Source: Sodalis sp. dw_96 (GTDB lineage: Bacteria > Pseudomonadota > Gammaproteobacteria > Enterobacterales > Enterobacteriaceae). Taken from it: 64,000 bases of DNA. The position numbers and the translations under genes are program-made. The notes below the pieces were generated by a model that ran no database searches, had not been told where the DNA came from, and saw only the letters and a list, made by a program, of their open reading frames with translations. Location of the stretch: the NCBI RefSeq assembly GCF_018449575.1, contig NZ_JAAVUT010000022.1, positions 21,851 to 85,850 of the forward strand, given 5' to 3'. The number at the start of each line of letters is the position of its first letter. The stretch's first letter is position 1. Shown in pieces: positions 27,057 to 34,906 of this stretch.

Positions 27057-27421
27057 GAATTTCTCTCCCATCGCTGTCTTGAGCCAACGATCGGGACCAA
27101 AGCCTGTTTAAGCATCAAATATGGTCTGCTGGCTGATTAAGACTTTAAGAGTAGCAAATCTTTAGTCCGCACAGGACACTAACGCGATACCGGTCGAAAT
27201 TTTCCTGCATAGCGTCATGCATAATGTCATGGATAATGTCATGGATAGTGCCGTAACGTAAATAGTGCCTGTAGATGGCGCCAACGGATAACGCCTATGC
27301 CTGGCATCCGGAGCAAGCAGACATCGGCACAGTTTGTAACCAATATATGAAGTTTACCTTTGTAGATTACCTTACTAACTGCTAAAGTGAAGGTCTGTTA
27401 CTGTACCGGAGACCCCATATC
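27057..27421. other. Intergenic region with a short 12-bp tandem repeat
   Basis: Divergent space between the secreted hydrolase and the isochorismatase-like gene. At 27216-27251 there are three tandem copies of a 12-mer (CATG(C/G)ATAATGT, the third diverged to CATGGATAGTGC). No gene is seen. The repeat may be a slippage product with no function. Confidence 0.55.
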
Positions 27422-27982
27422 ATGCCGTTAACCACCCTTGATCCCCACACCGCGTTAATCATTATTGATCTGCAAAAGGGCATCTTGTCCTACCCGACCG
27501 TCCATCCGGCGGCCGATGTATTGCGGCGGGCCCGGGCGTTGGCCGAGGCCTTTCGCCGCCACGGATTACCGGTGGTCCTTGTAAACGTGAACGCCGGCGC
27601 GCCGGGACGGACCGAACAGAGCCGTTCCCGGCAATTTCCCGCTGATTGGGCCGAGCTGGCGACGGAGCTTGATGCGCAGCCCACCGACCATCGGGTTACC
27701 AAGCGCACCTGGGGGGCTTTCACCCACACCGATCTTGACGCTTATCTGCAAAAGGAGGGTGTTACCCAGGTTGTGATCGCCGGCATTTCCACCAGCGCCG
27801 GCGTCGAATCCACCGCGCGCCATGCCCATGAAAACGGCTATAACGTCACTCTTGCCGTTGATGCCATGACCGATACCAATGCCGATGCCCATATCAACAG
27901 CATCAGCCGGATTTTTCCGCGGCTGGGTGAAACCGGCACCAGCGGGGAAATTATCGCGCTTCTTGACGGTTCCCGCTCTTGA
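27422..27982 (+). CDS. Isochorismatase-family hydrolase
   Basis: 186-residue cysteine-hydrolase-fold protein: ALIIIDLQKGIL with the conserved Asp near the N-terminus, RVTKRTWGAFTHTDLDAYL with the Lys, and VVIAGISTSAGVESTARHA. The position of the nucleophilic Cys of nicotinamidase-type members is Gly here (SAGVEST), as in true isochorismatases and many unassigned relatives. A vinyl-ether or amide hydrolase role is therefore open. It lies 118 bp before an MFS exporter gene in the same direction and may share its transcript. Confidence 0.85.
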   Translation: MPLTTLDPHTALIIIDLQKGILSYPTVHPAADVLRRARALAEAFRRHGLPVVLVNVNAGAPGRTEQSRSRQFPADWAELATELDAQPTDHRVTKRTWGAFTHTDLDAYLQKEGVTQVVIAGISTSAGVESTARHAHENGYNVTLAVDAMTDTNADAHINSISRIFPRLGETGTSGEIIALLDGSRS

Positions 27983-28099
27983 GCGCCTTGGGGGCGTAAG
28001 CCCGCATGGCTGACATGGTGAACATGCTGATATAGGCGGCAAGGCTCTGCCGATGCGCCATCCGCTCTCCAGGCCAAACCGGCGCGTTAAGGAATAGAG

Positions 28100-29416
28100 A
28101 TGAAAGGTATGTTTCGTTCCCTGGGCGGTTTTAATTACCGCATGTGGGCCGGCGGCGCGATCGTGTCGAATATCGGTACCTGGATGCAGCGTACCGCCCA
28201 AGACTGGCTGGTGCTGACCCAGCTTACCAGCAACAATGCCACCGCGCTGGGGGTGGTAATTGCGCTGCAGTTCGCCCCTCAGGTGCTTTTGCTGCCGCTA
28301 ACCGGTTTTGCCGCCGATCATTTTGATCGGAGAAAACTACTGATAGCGACACAGGCGTCCTTGGGTATCCTTGCATTGGGATTGGGTATCCTCACCGTCA
28401 CCGGCTGGGTGCAGCTATGGCATGTTTATGTATTTGCCTTTTTGCTCGGCTGTGTCGCGGCGTTTGATGCGCCGGCGCGTCAGACCTTTGTCTCGGATCT
28501 GGTGGGAGAAGCCGATTTGTCCAATGCGGTGGCCCTTAATTCCACCTCTTTTAATGCCGCGCGCATGATAGGTCCGGCGGTGGCCGGGACGCTTATCGCC
28601 GTTATCGGCACCGGGTGGGTATTCCTGCTGAACGCGGCGTCGTTTATCGCCGTGCTCGGCGCCCTGCTGCTCCTGCGCACCGGCGAGCTGCATCTAAGCC
28701 TCAGGGCTTCCCGCAGCCACGGTAATCTTGCCGAAGGGTTTCGTTATATCTGGCAGCGGCCGGATTTGCGCATGGGGATGCTGATGTTTTTTTTAATCGG
28801 CACTTTCGGTCTTAATTTTCCGATTTTTATTTCCACCATGTCCGTGACGATTTTCCACGCCGGCGCAAATCAGTACGGATTCCTCACCTCCACCATGGCT
28901 GTCGGCTCCATCGCCGGCGCATTGCTGGCAGCCCGGCGGGAAAAACCCAATATCGCCCTGCTGTGCGTGGGTTCCGCCATCTTTGGATCCGGGCTGGCGT
29001 TGGCCGCCGTCATGCCGGATTACCTGCTATTCAGTATCATGCTGGTGATTATCGGCATGTCGGCACAGACATTTACCACCACCGCCAGCAGCCTGGTGCA
29101 ATTATCCACCGAGCCGGCCATGCGCGGCCGGGTGATGGCCATTCTGCTCGCCATCGCATTGGGCGGCACGCCCATCGGCTCGCCGGTGGTGGGGTGGGTG
29201 GCGGACAGGTTCGGACCCCGTTGGGCCCTGGGCATCGGTGCCCTGGCGGGGCTGGGCGCGGCCCTGATCGGCGTCTATTTCCTGGTCCGCTATCGTCATC
29301 TGCGTATGGGAATCATGGGCGGCCGGATTCGCTGTAGCTACGACGACCGTGAATTCGAGGGAACGGAAAGGGTACACCCCGGCCCGGATGCCGATTCGCC
29401 CATCGGACGAGGTTAA
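28100..29416 (+). CDS. MFS transporter, EntS/MFS_3-like exporter
   Basis: 438 residues with twelve predicted membrane helices in the pattern of the enterobactin exporter EntS and related drug efflux proteins: SNIGTWMQRTAQDWLVLTQL in helix 1 and GFAADHFDRRKLLI in the loop 2-3 motif A. A hydrophilic tail of about 45 residues follows helix 12. AAGGA precedes the start. The neighbouring isochorismatase-like gene is consistent with export of a small aromatic compound, but no siderophore genes are nearby, so the cargo is unknown. Confidence 0.85.
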   Translation: MKGMFRSLGGFNYRMWAGGAIVSNIGTWMQRTAQDWLVLTQLTSNNATALGVVIALQFAPQVLLLPLTGFAADHFDRRKLLIATQASLGILALGLGILTVTGWVQLWHVYVFAFLLGCVAAFDAPARQTFVSDLVGEADLSNAVALNSTSFNAARMIGPAVAGTLIAVIGTGWVFLLNAASFIAVLGALLLLRTGELHLSLRASRSHGNLAEGFRYIWQRPDLRMGMLMFFLIGTFGLNFPIFISTMSVTIFHAGANQYGFLTSTMAVGSIAGALLAARREKPNIALLCVGSAIFGSGLALAAVMPDYLLFSIMLVIIGMSAQTFTTTASSLVQLSTEPAMRGRVMAILLAIALGGTPIGSPVVGWVADRFGPRWALGIGALAGLGAALIGVYFLVRYRHLRMGIMGGRIRCSYDDREFEGTERVHPGPDADSPIGRG

Positions 29417-29431
29417 CACCGACGGGGATGG

Positions 29432-29638
29432 CTAGCGCGCTGAATCCTGGGACTCGCCGTTGGCGACGCTCTCCTGCTTTTCAGTCAGCGTAATAATATC
29501 CAGGGAGTTTTTTCGCATAGATTCTAAATGATCCATCCCGCGATCGATATGGATGGCGAAATTATGGAAATTAACGATAACCGCAATCCAGGCCGCAAAT
29601 AACAGACCCAATAATGTAACAAGGAAACGTCCAAGCAT
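29432..29638 (-). CDS. Small single-span membrane protein
   Basis: About 68 residues: a membrane helix right at the N-terminus (MLGRFLVTLLGLLFAAWIAVIV) and a charged C-terminal tail (DRGMDHLESMRKNSLDIITLTEKQES). GAGG lies before the ATG at 29638; the longer frame to 29653 has no such signal. Not recognised. It converges with the MFS gene, ending 15 bp from its stop. Confidence 0.6.
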   Translation of the reverse strand: MLGRFLVTLLGLLFAAWIAVIVNFHNFAIHIDRGMDHLESMRKNSLDIITLTEKQESVANGESQDSAR

Positions 29639-29945
29639 TTTCGCCTCAAACATCAGCCAATTTCATCTCTACAGCCCCTTCGCCAGAGGTATGGTTTTTT
29701 ATTGGACTACCGGAATTCCGGTTTGGTTCCGCTTTGGGGGGTTTTAAAAAGACGTGATACGGGGAAATATCATAACTCCCTGGATAAAAATAATATGCTG
29801 GTGAGGAAATTAACGCAGATGAGATTTAATTTCGGCATCATACCCCATGGCTTCGGACAGGCATTGGCCGACAAATTGCAGACATACTCCCCCGCATCGG
29901 TTGGTTCTCCATCAGATGCCGATGCGGGAAGTCTTGGCGAACTGC

Positions 29946-30029
29946 CTAGGATCCAAAGGCTAGGGCAACCAATACCACTAAAGAAAATACCCCGAGCAGG
30001 ACCATATGAAAATCGACTTTTTGGCGCAT
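29946..30029 (-). CDS. 27-residue hydrophobic micro-protein
   Basis: ATG at 30029 with GGGGGT seven bases upstream, then 27 codons and TAG. The peptide starts MRQKVDFH and continues as one uninterrupted hydrophobic helix ending LALAFGS, i.e. a single membrane span with a positive N-terminus. Too short for usual gene finders. It resembles enterobacterial small membrane proteins in style, but I cannot name it. Confidence 0.5.
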   Translation of the reverse strand: MRQKVDFHMVLLGVFSLVVLVALAFGS

Positions 30030-30191
30030 ATCGTTACCCCCGCTGCATGAAGATAAGGTAATGATGGCGTATTTTTGTACTGCCTGCTGTGACTGATTCG
30101 CCAATTTTGCCAAGGTATTGCAAACCCGGCTTTTGTCATACGGCGTTCTTCTTTCCGCGCCGCAAAATGGCGGATGCCTACAGAGCTGAGG

Positions 30192-30335
30192 TTACGGATT
30201 ACATTGATTGGTAAGGGAATTATGCCCATGAGGACACACGTCGGTATCGGCGGGGATAATTCTGAATAACGATCCCAGCACGCTGCTGCAGCCGGTTAAT
30301 AGTAGCAGGCTCAGGCAAAAAGCCAGACACTTCAT
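30192..30335 (-). CDS. 47-residue small lipoprotein
   Basis: ATG at 30335, TAA at 30192-30194. The N-terminus is a lipoprotein signal with lipobox LLTGC (modified Cys at residue 16), followed by SSVLGSLFRI and a short tail with two more Cys (DVCPHGHNSLTNQCNP). Ser at +2 predicts the outer membrane. No named homologue is recognised. It is one of three tiny genes on the same strand within 650 bp. Confidence 0.6.
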   Translation of the reverse strand: MKCLAFCLSLLLLTGCSSVLGSLFRIIPADTDVCPHGHNSLTNQCNP

Positions 30336-30477
30336 TGCCGCTGCCCGATGTGTATAGATGGAGTATTCATTAGCCCTCCTAACCTGATGTCTAGCCTGCT
30401 TTGATCATAGCAGAGCACCCGGGCACCGGGACCGGTTTGTGGCTAATATGTTAACTACCGCGAAAAAAAGAGGGTCA

Positions 30478-30576
30478 TTATTGCCATACGTGAATCCAGC
30501 AGATAGCACCCGCCAGAATCATAAAAGCGATAAAGCACAGGGAAGTCACCTGGGAGTATGTTAATTCACATGTCAT
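30478..30576 (-). CDS. 32-residue hydrophobic micro-protein
   Basis: ATG at 30576 with GAGGA ten bases upstream and TAA at 30478-30480. The peptide has a short polar start (MTCELTYSQVT) and a membrane helix (SLCFIAFMILAGAICWI) ending HVWQ. Gene status rests on the ribosome-binding site and the helix only. Confidence 0.5.
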   Translation of the reverse strand: MTCELTYSQVTSLCFIAFMILAGAICWIHVWQ

Positions 30577-30759
30577 ATGCCGTCCTCTCTGGAAGAAATT
30601 GACTCTTCAATAACGGCGCCGGATAACACGGCGTCTGAGCGCAAGTAAGTGATACTGCAAAAACAATACCTGTAATTTATCGAAAGATCATTACCATGCC
30701 ATGCAAAATCCGAAATATCCTAAGCCAGCTGTCAAAATATTCCAGGCCTTTGAAATGGC

Positions 30760-31440
30760 TTAAGGCTCCAATACTTCCTGGTGGGGATTTTCTCCTGCCG
30801 TCTCAATGGTGTAAACCGACAGCACAACGTGGGAAAACGCATTGAAAAATTGCTCCAGCCGTTCGAAGTTACCGGCGTCCTGGGCAAAAACCGACGAACT
30901 GTCCACCAGATTGATAAGTAAAAATGCCAGGTCTTCCAGGGGAGTATCTGCCTTGAGCTGACCTTTATCCCGTGCCCTCTCCACCGCCAGGACAATGGCT
31001 TCAGTGATGGATTGGGTAAAGGAGGTTAAAGCGGCGTTGGTTTCATCGCTCAGGACATCGCTTTCCAACCGCATCCGTCCTATAAGGCTCCAGGGATTTT
31101 TAGAATTTTTGCCGCGATTGAATTTTTTATAAAGTTTGTAGTTGTATTTGACCACATTCTGCACTTTTTCCGCCAGGGAGGCGGTTTCGTCCAGCCAAAT
31201 AGCCCGATGCTGGGTGGATGCGTTGGCAACATAATCTTTCACCACCTCTTCCACCAGCTTGCTTTTACTGCCGAAATGGTAATGGATATTTGTAGTGGTG
31301 ATATCGAGAGATTCAGCGATGGCGCCAAATGTCGTTCCATGGTAGCCGTAGGCGATTAAGCGGTTTTTGGCGACTTCTTTGATGCTGTCATACATGTTCG
31401 TTTTTTTGACCACCGCGGTTACCTGTGCTTTTTTCGCCAT
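30760..31440 (-). CDS. TetR family transcriptional regulator
   Basis: 226-residue repressor. The N-terminal DNA-binding domain is typical: AKNRLIAYGYHGTTFGAIAESLDITTTNIHYHFGSKSKLVEEVV, with recognition helix ITTTNIHYHF. The C-terminal part is an all-helical ligand-binding domain. The frame opens with a TTG at 31455, but GAGGGA precedes the ATG at 31440. It lies 770 bp downstream, on the same strand, of the MaoC-to-MHS catabolic cluster and is separated from it by the repeat array. Control of that cluster is possible but not shown. Confidence 0.85.
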   Translation of the reverse strand: MAKKAQVTAVVKKTNMYDSIKEVAKNRLIAYGYHGTTFGAIAESLDITTTNIHYHFGSKSKLVEEVVKDYVANASTQHRAIWLDETASLAEKVQNVVKYNYKLYKKFNRGKNSKNPWSLIGRMRLESDVLSDETNAALTSFTQSITEAIVLAVERARDKGQLKADTPLEDLAFLLINLVDSSSVFAQDAGNFERLEQFFNAFSHVVLSVYTIETAGENPHQEVLEP

Positions 31441-31708
31441 AATGTCCCTCAACACTGCGTTTTTTCATTAATTACGTTTTAACGTCGTTATAAGCTTTTT
31501 CCCCTCAGTGTTAAAGCCGGTCTTGTCATGTAATTCGCTTTGATATTAACCAGCCGTGCTTATCGCAAAAGAAAGCCGCGAGGGAAAAAAGTTCCTTGCC
31601 GATAAGTAAGTTTGTATGACAATCAATATCATTGCAATGGACGATTGCGGCCGGCTACCGATTGATGATGCAGGTCAAACCGCGGCGCAAAAAAAAGAGT
31701 GGAACAAG

Positions 31709-32170
31709 TCCGCTATCACCAAGGCAACCGAGACGTGTTAAAGGGTAACCGAGTCGTGTTAAAGGGAGGCCGTGCTGATGGGCTCGAAGCGGGCGTGGTT
31801 TTTCCGCCCGCCGGAGCGCCCCACAGCAGGGTAGGCCCGCTATCACACCAAGGCTAACGAGTCGTGTTAAAGGGCAACCGAGCTGTGTTAAAGGGAGACC
31901 GTGCTGATGGGGTCGAAGCGGGCGTGGTTTTTCCGCCCGCCGGAGCGCCCCACAGCAGGGTAGACCCGCTATCACCAAGGCTAACAAGTCGTGTTAAAGG
32001 GCAACCGAGCTGTGTTAAAGGGAGACCGCGCTGATGGGGTCGAAGCGGGCGTGGTTTTTCCGCCCGCCGGAGCGCTCCATAGCAGGGTAGGCCCGCTATC
32101 ACCAAGGCTAACGAGTCGTGTTAAAGGGCAACCAAGCCGTGTTAAAAGGAGACCGTGCCGATGGAGACGG
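31709..32170. repeat. Tandem 127-129 bp repeat array, locus B
   Basis: Same family and orientation as the array at 3824-4165. A 5'-truncated unit begins at 31709, full units start at 31818 (129 bp) and 31947 (127 bp), and a 3'-truncated one starts at 32074. Units are about 20 bp longer than in locus A because the GTTAAAGGG-containing segment is doubled inside each unit. The hairpin is GCGGGCG / CGCCCGC around TGGTTTTTC in three units. The array fills the space between the TetR gene and the MaoC gene. Long minus-strand frames through the array only reflect the repeat (two unit lengths are multiples of three). Confidence 0.85.
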
Positions 32171-32211
32171 TGCGGCCATCTTTTAAGCGCTCATCCCTGA
32201 GCGCAACTTCA

Positions 32212-32679
32212 CTATAGATGCATGAGCAACTGCGTTTCGCCTTCCTGTACAACTACCGCCTTGTCATTGATGACTTTTATTCCCAAGGTCACGATACCGC
32301 GATCGTCCCGTTTGGTGGGGCGTTTGGCGTTGATGGTGATTTCGGCGTGGATACGATCGCCTATCATGAGCGGGGCGCGAAACGACCAGTTCCAGCTCAG
32401 GGTCGCTATACCGCGCAGGCGCACGGCACAGCGGGTCTTTAGCCCGTCCGCCAGCGACAAACCCAGCAGGCCGTGGGCAATTCTTCCCGGAAAGCCCTGC
32501 TCGCGGGCAAACTGATCGTCCATATGCAGATCGAACAGATCGCCGGACAGACCGGCGAAACCGACGACATGGGCCTCGGTCACCGTGATACCGGAGGTTT
32601 TATAGCTATCACCGATATCCACATCGCCATAGCCATATTCGCCGGAAGATAAAATGCGTGGGACACTCATGTCGCTCAT
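32212..32679 (-). CDS. MaoC-like hot-dog dehydratase
   Basis: 155-residue single hot-dog protein of the MaoC/(R)-enoyl-CoA hydratase type. The hydratase motif is clear: VGFAGLSGDLFDLHMD, with the catalytic Asp and His, followed by FPGRIAHGLLGLSL. It should hydrate an enoyl-CoA or act on a related thioester. Its ATG overlaps the end of the GH88-like gene (ATGA), so the two are translationally coupled. Last gene of the cluster that starts with the MHS transporter. Confidence 0.88.
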   Translation of the reverse strand: MSDMSVPRILSSGEYGYGDVDIGDSYKTSGITVTEAHVVGFAGLSGDLFDLHMDDQFAREQGFPGRIAHGLLGLSLADGLKTRCAVRLRGIATLSWNWSFRAPLMIGDRIHAEITINAKRPTKRDDRGIVTLGIKVINDKAVVVQEGETQLLMHL

Positions 32680-34061
32680 CGGGTTTCTCCGGTAATGTTA
32701 AAAAAGGCCAGGTAAGGGCCCCGCTGCGCCAATCGCTGGACATAAAGCGCCAATTCCCGCATGTGATAATCTCCCCACATGGTGGCCTCGCCAAACGGAA
32801 TATGATGGCCGGCGGGCACATAATCCCACCCGTTGGGCCGATGATACTGACTGTGCAGAATCAGCCCCTGGTGATGCTCATCGCCGCTCAGATAAACATC
32901 GTTGAGCAGGGTTTGCAAAACCGTCAAACCCGCCTGGGTGTAGCGCTCACCCGCGCCGTCGCCGCCCGCTTGCCGCCACGCGCCGTAGCGCAGCAGACCC
33001 TGGGCCGCGATGGCGGCGGCGGAGCTGTCCACCGGCTCGATATCATTGGCCGGATCGGAAACCACGCCATAGGGATCCGCCATCCGCGCCAATCCCGGCG
33101 CGCCGGTGTCCCAATAGGGAATACCGTCTACGGTGGTATGATCGATATAAAAATCGCACACCGCCTCCGCCGCCTTGTCCATCATGGCGAGCACCTCGGT
33201 TTTATCGTTAGCGGCGCCGAACGCCAACGGACTCAATTGCGCCATGTACTCCAGCAGTTCGGCGAAACCGCAGATGGCCCAGCTCAGGCCGCGAGTCCAG
33301 GTGGAAAACCCGGAATAACCTTGCTGAGTACCGACACAGCGGAAATCACCGTTCTTGATATTAAAAATGGCCTCATGGGCGGTCCGGCCGCGCAGGTCGT
33401 ATATATCGCGCCCTTCGCCATAGAACAGGCAATAGCGGGCAGTGGTACGGGCATGGGCGACGGCCCGGTCCAAGAGTGAGACCACCCGATCTCCTTCGTC
33501 CTTCATGACATGTCCCAGACTATGGGCCGCCAGCAGGATGCGCAGGGTGCGCAGGGTATCGATAAACAGCGAATGCGGGCCGTTAAAGGAGTGGATATAT
33601 CCTTGTCCGTCGCCAATGGAGGTCCAGCGATGGGCCTGCACCGCCCCGGAACACCGTAGCGCCAGCCGGTAATAATCCAGCGTTCCCGGGTCGGCGGGTA
33701 AACGGCCCTCATGGATAAGCCGCAACAGATTGCCGTAGGTGCTGATTTGGTTGAAACCATGGTCGTGTACGCCGAAATGGGTAATATGCGTCGGCATCTC
33801 ATGGCGGATGCGCTCAAGGGCCATGCGGAGGAAATATTCCTCGCCGGTGGCGTCGAATTGCAATACGGCGCTGCCGAACTCGAATCCCTGGGTCCAGTCC
33901 GTCCAGCCCTTGGCCTGGTAGCGGCCCGCCACGGTATGCACCGGCGCCCCCTGGGCGCGATCCATGGTGGCGTCTATGGAGCGGATTTTTACCGCCGAGA
34001 GGTCCCACATGCGCCGGATTGCCGGCAGCAGATCGACAGCGTTAACAGGTTTTATCTTCAT
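32676..34061 (-). CDS. Glycoside hydrolase family 88-like (unsaturated glucuronyl hydrolase-like) protein
   Basis: 461 residues of (alpha/alpha)6-barrel type. Blocks that match GH88/GH105 enzymes are GFEFGSAVLQF, THFGVHDHGFNQISTYG, GYSGFSTWTRGLSWAICGFAEL and PVDSSAAAIAAQGLLRYG near the C-terminal third. Such enzymes remove unsaturated uronic acid from oligosaccharides by hydration. No signal peptide is present, so it acts in the cytoplasm on an imported compound. It is unusual next to a CoA-transferase and an MHS transporter. The catalytic Asp pair cannot be assigned with certainty from sequence alone. Confidence 0.75.
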   Translation of the reverse strand: MKIKPVNAVDLLPAIRRMWDLSAVKIRSIDATMDRAQGAPVHTVAGRYQAKGWTDWTQGFEFGSAVLQFDATGEEYFLRMALERIRHEMPTHITHFGVHDHGFNQISTYGNLLRLIHEGRLPADPGTLDYYRLALRCSGAVQAHRWTSIGDGQGYIHSFNGPHSLFIDTLRTLRILLAAHSLGHVMKDEGDRVVSLLDRAVAHARTTARYCLFYGEGRDIYDLRGRTAHEAIFNIKNGDFRCVGTQQGYSGFSTWTRGLSWAICGFAELLEYMAQLSPLAFGAANDKTEVLAMMDKAAEAVCDFYIDHTTVDGIPYWDTGAPGLARMADPYGVVSDPANDIEPVDSSAAAIAAQGLLRYGAWRQAGGDGAGERYTQAGLTVLQTLLNDVYLSGDEHHQGLILHSQYHRPNGWDYVPAGHHIPFGEATMWGDYHMRELALYVQRLAQRGPYLAFFNITGETR

Positions 34062-34090
34062 GGATGTCGCCTTTCCTTCTTATCTTGCCA

Positions 34091-34906
34091 TCAGGATTGC
34101 CGGATGCCGAAAAAGGCGCAGAATGCCTCCAGCTGCCCTTCGATCATCGGCCGTCCGTTCATCGCCCGGCAGCCGCACCGGCGCGCATGGGCCAGCAAGG
34201 GGGTCTCTTCCGGATGCATAATGATATCCACCACCCCGAGCGCCGGGTCGAATTCACCGAACGGCGCCGGCATGCCGTCGCCGGGACGCATACCCACCGG
34301 CGAGCAGTTCACCAGTAAATCGTAGCCGTCCGTCCCGGCGCTGTCGGTGGTCACTTCGGCGGGATGGCGGGGATAAAAGTGATTGATGCGGACCGCCAGT
34401 CCCTGCGCCAATGACTGCTGCGGATCGCACAGGGTGATGCGGTCCGCCCCCGCCGCCGCCAGGGCGACGGCCACGGCGGAACCGCCGCCGCCGGCCCCAA
34501 GCTGTTTGATGCGCTTGCCCGCTATGGAAAAGCCTTGTTTTTCCATGCCCCGCACCAGACCCTCTCCATCGAACATATCGCCGCTCCAGGTGCCGTCCGG
34601 CAGCGGGCGCATCACGTTGATGGCGCCCACCTGACCGGCCCGGGGGGAGAGGCTGTCCACCAGGGAGCAAGCCCTGACCTTATGGGGAACGGTGATCACC
34701 AGCCCGTCAAGATTGCGCAGGCTCATCAGTCCTTTCATGGTGGACTCAAACCCTTCCTCGGCCACCTGGAAGGGTAATAACAGGGCATTGACCCCCCGCG
34801 CCCTGAAGATGCCGGTCATTAACTGCGGCGTTTTCACCTGGCTTATCGGGTCGCCGACGATGCCGAACAGACGGGTCGAGCCGTCAACAATGTTGTTTTC
34901 CATCAC
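34091..34906 (-). CDS. Shikimate/quinate dehydrogenase-like protein
   Basis: 271 residues with the AroE two-domain layout: an N-terminal substrate domain (RLFGIVGDPISQVKTPQLM, LVITVPHK with the conserved Lys), AINVMRP, GDMFDGEGL with the conserved Asp, then a nucleotide-binding GAGGGGSAVAVALAAAG. The HSxSP motif that holds shikimate is replaced by QVKTP, so the substrate is probably not shikimate. The conserved Lys and Asp suggest it still oxidises a hydroxy-acid (inference). Its start overlaps the CoA-transferase stop, so expression is coupled. Confidence 0.82.
   Translation of the reverse strand: MMENNIVDGSTRLFGIVGDPISQVKTPQLMTGIFRARGVNALLLPFQVAEEGFESTMKGLMSLRNLDGLVITVPHKVRACSLVDSLSPRAGQVGAINVMRPLPDGTWSGDMFDGEGLVRGMEKQGFSIAGKRIKQLGAGGGGSAVAVALAAAGADRITLCDPQQSLAQGLAVRINHFYPRHPAEVTTDSAGTDGYDLLVNCSPVGMRPGDGMPAPFGEFDPALGVVDIIMHPEETPLLAHARRCGCRAMNGRPMIEGQLEAFCAFFGIRQS

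Noticed and set aside
27422..27982. Missing catalytic cysteine in the isochorismatase-like protein as a sign of inactivation
   Set aside because: True isochorismatases and many family members also lack it, so it is not unusual.
31655..32105. Long minus-strand reading frames through the repeat array, with repeated GLPCCGALRRAEKPRP-like peptides
   Set aside because: They only follow the tandem repeat, two of whose unit lengths are multiples of three. No ribosome-binding site and no conserved protein pattern beyond the repeat.
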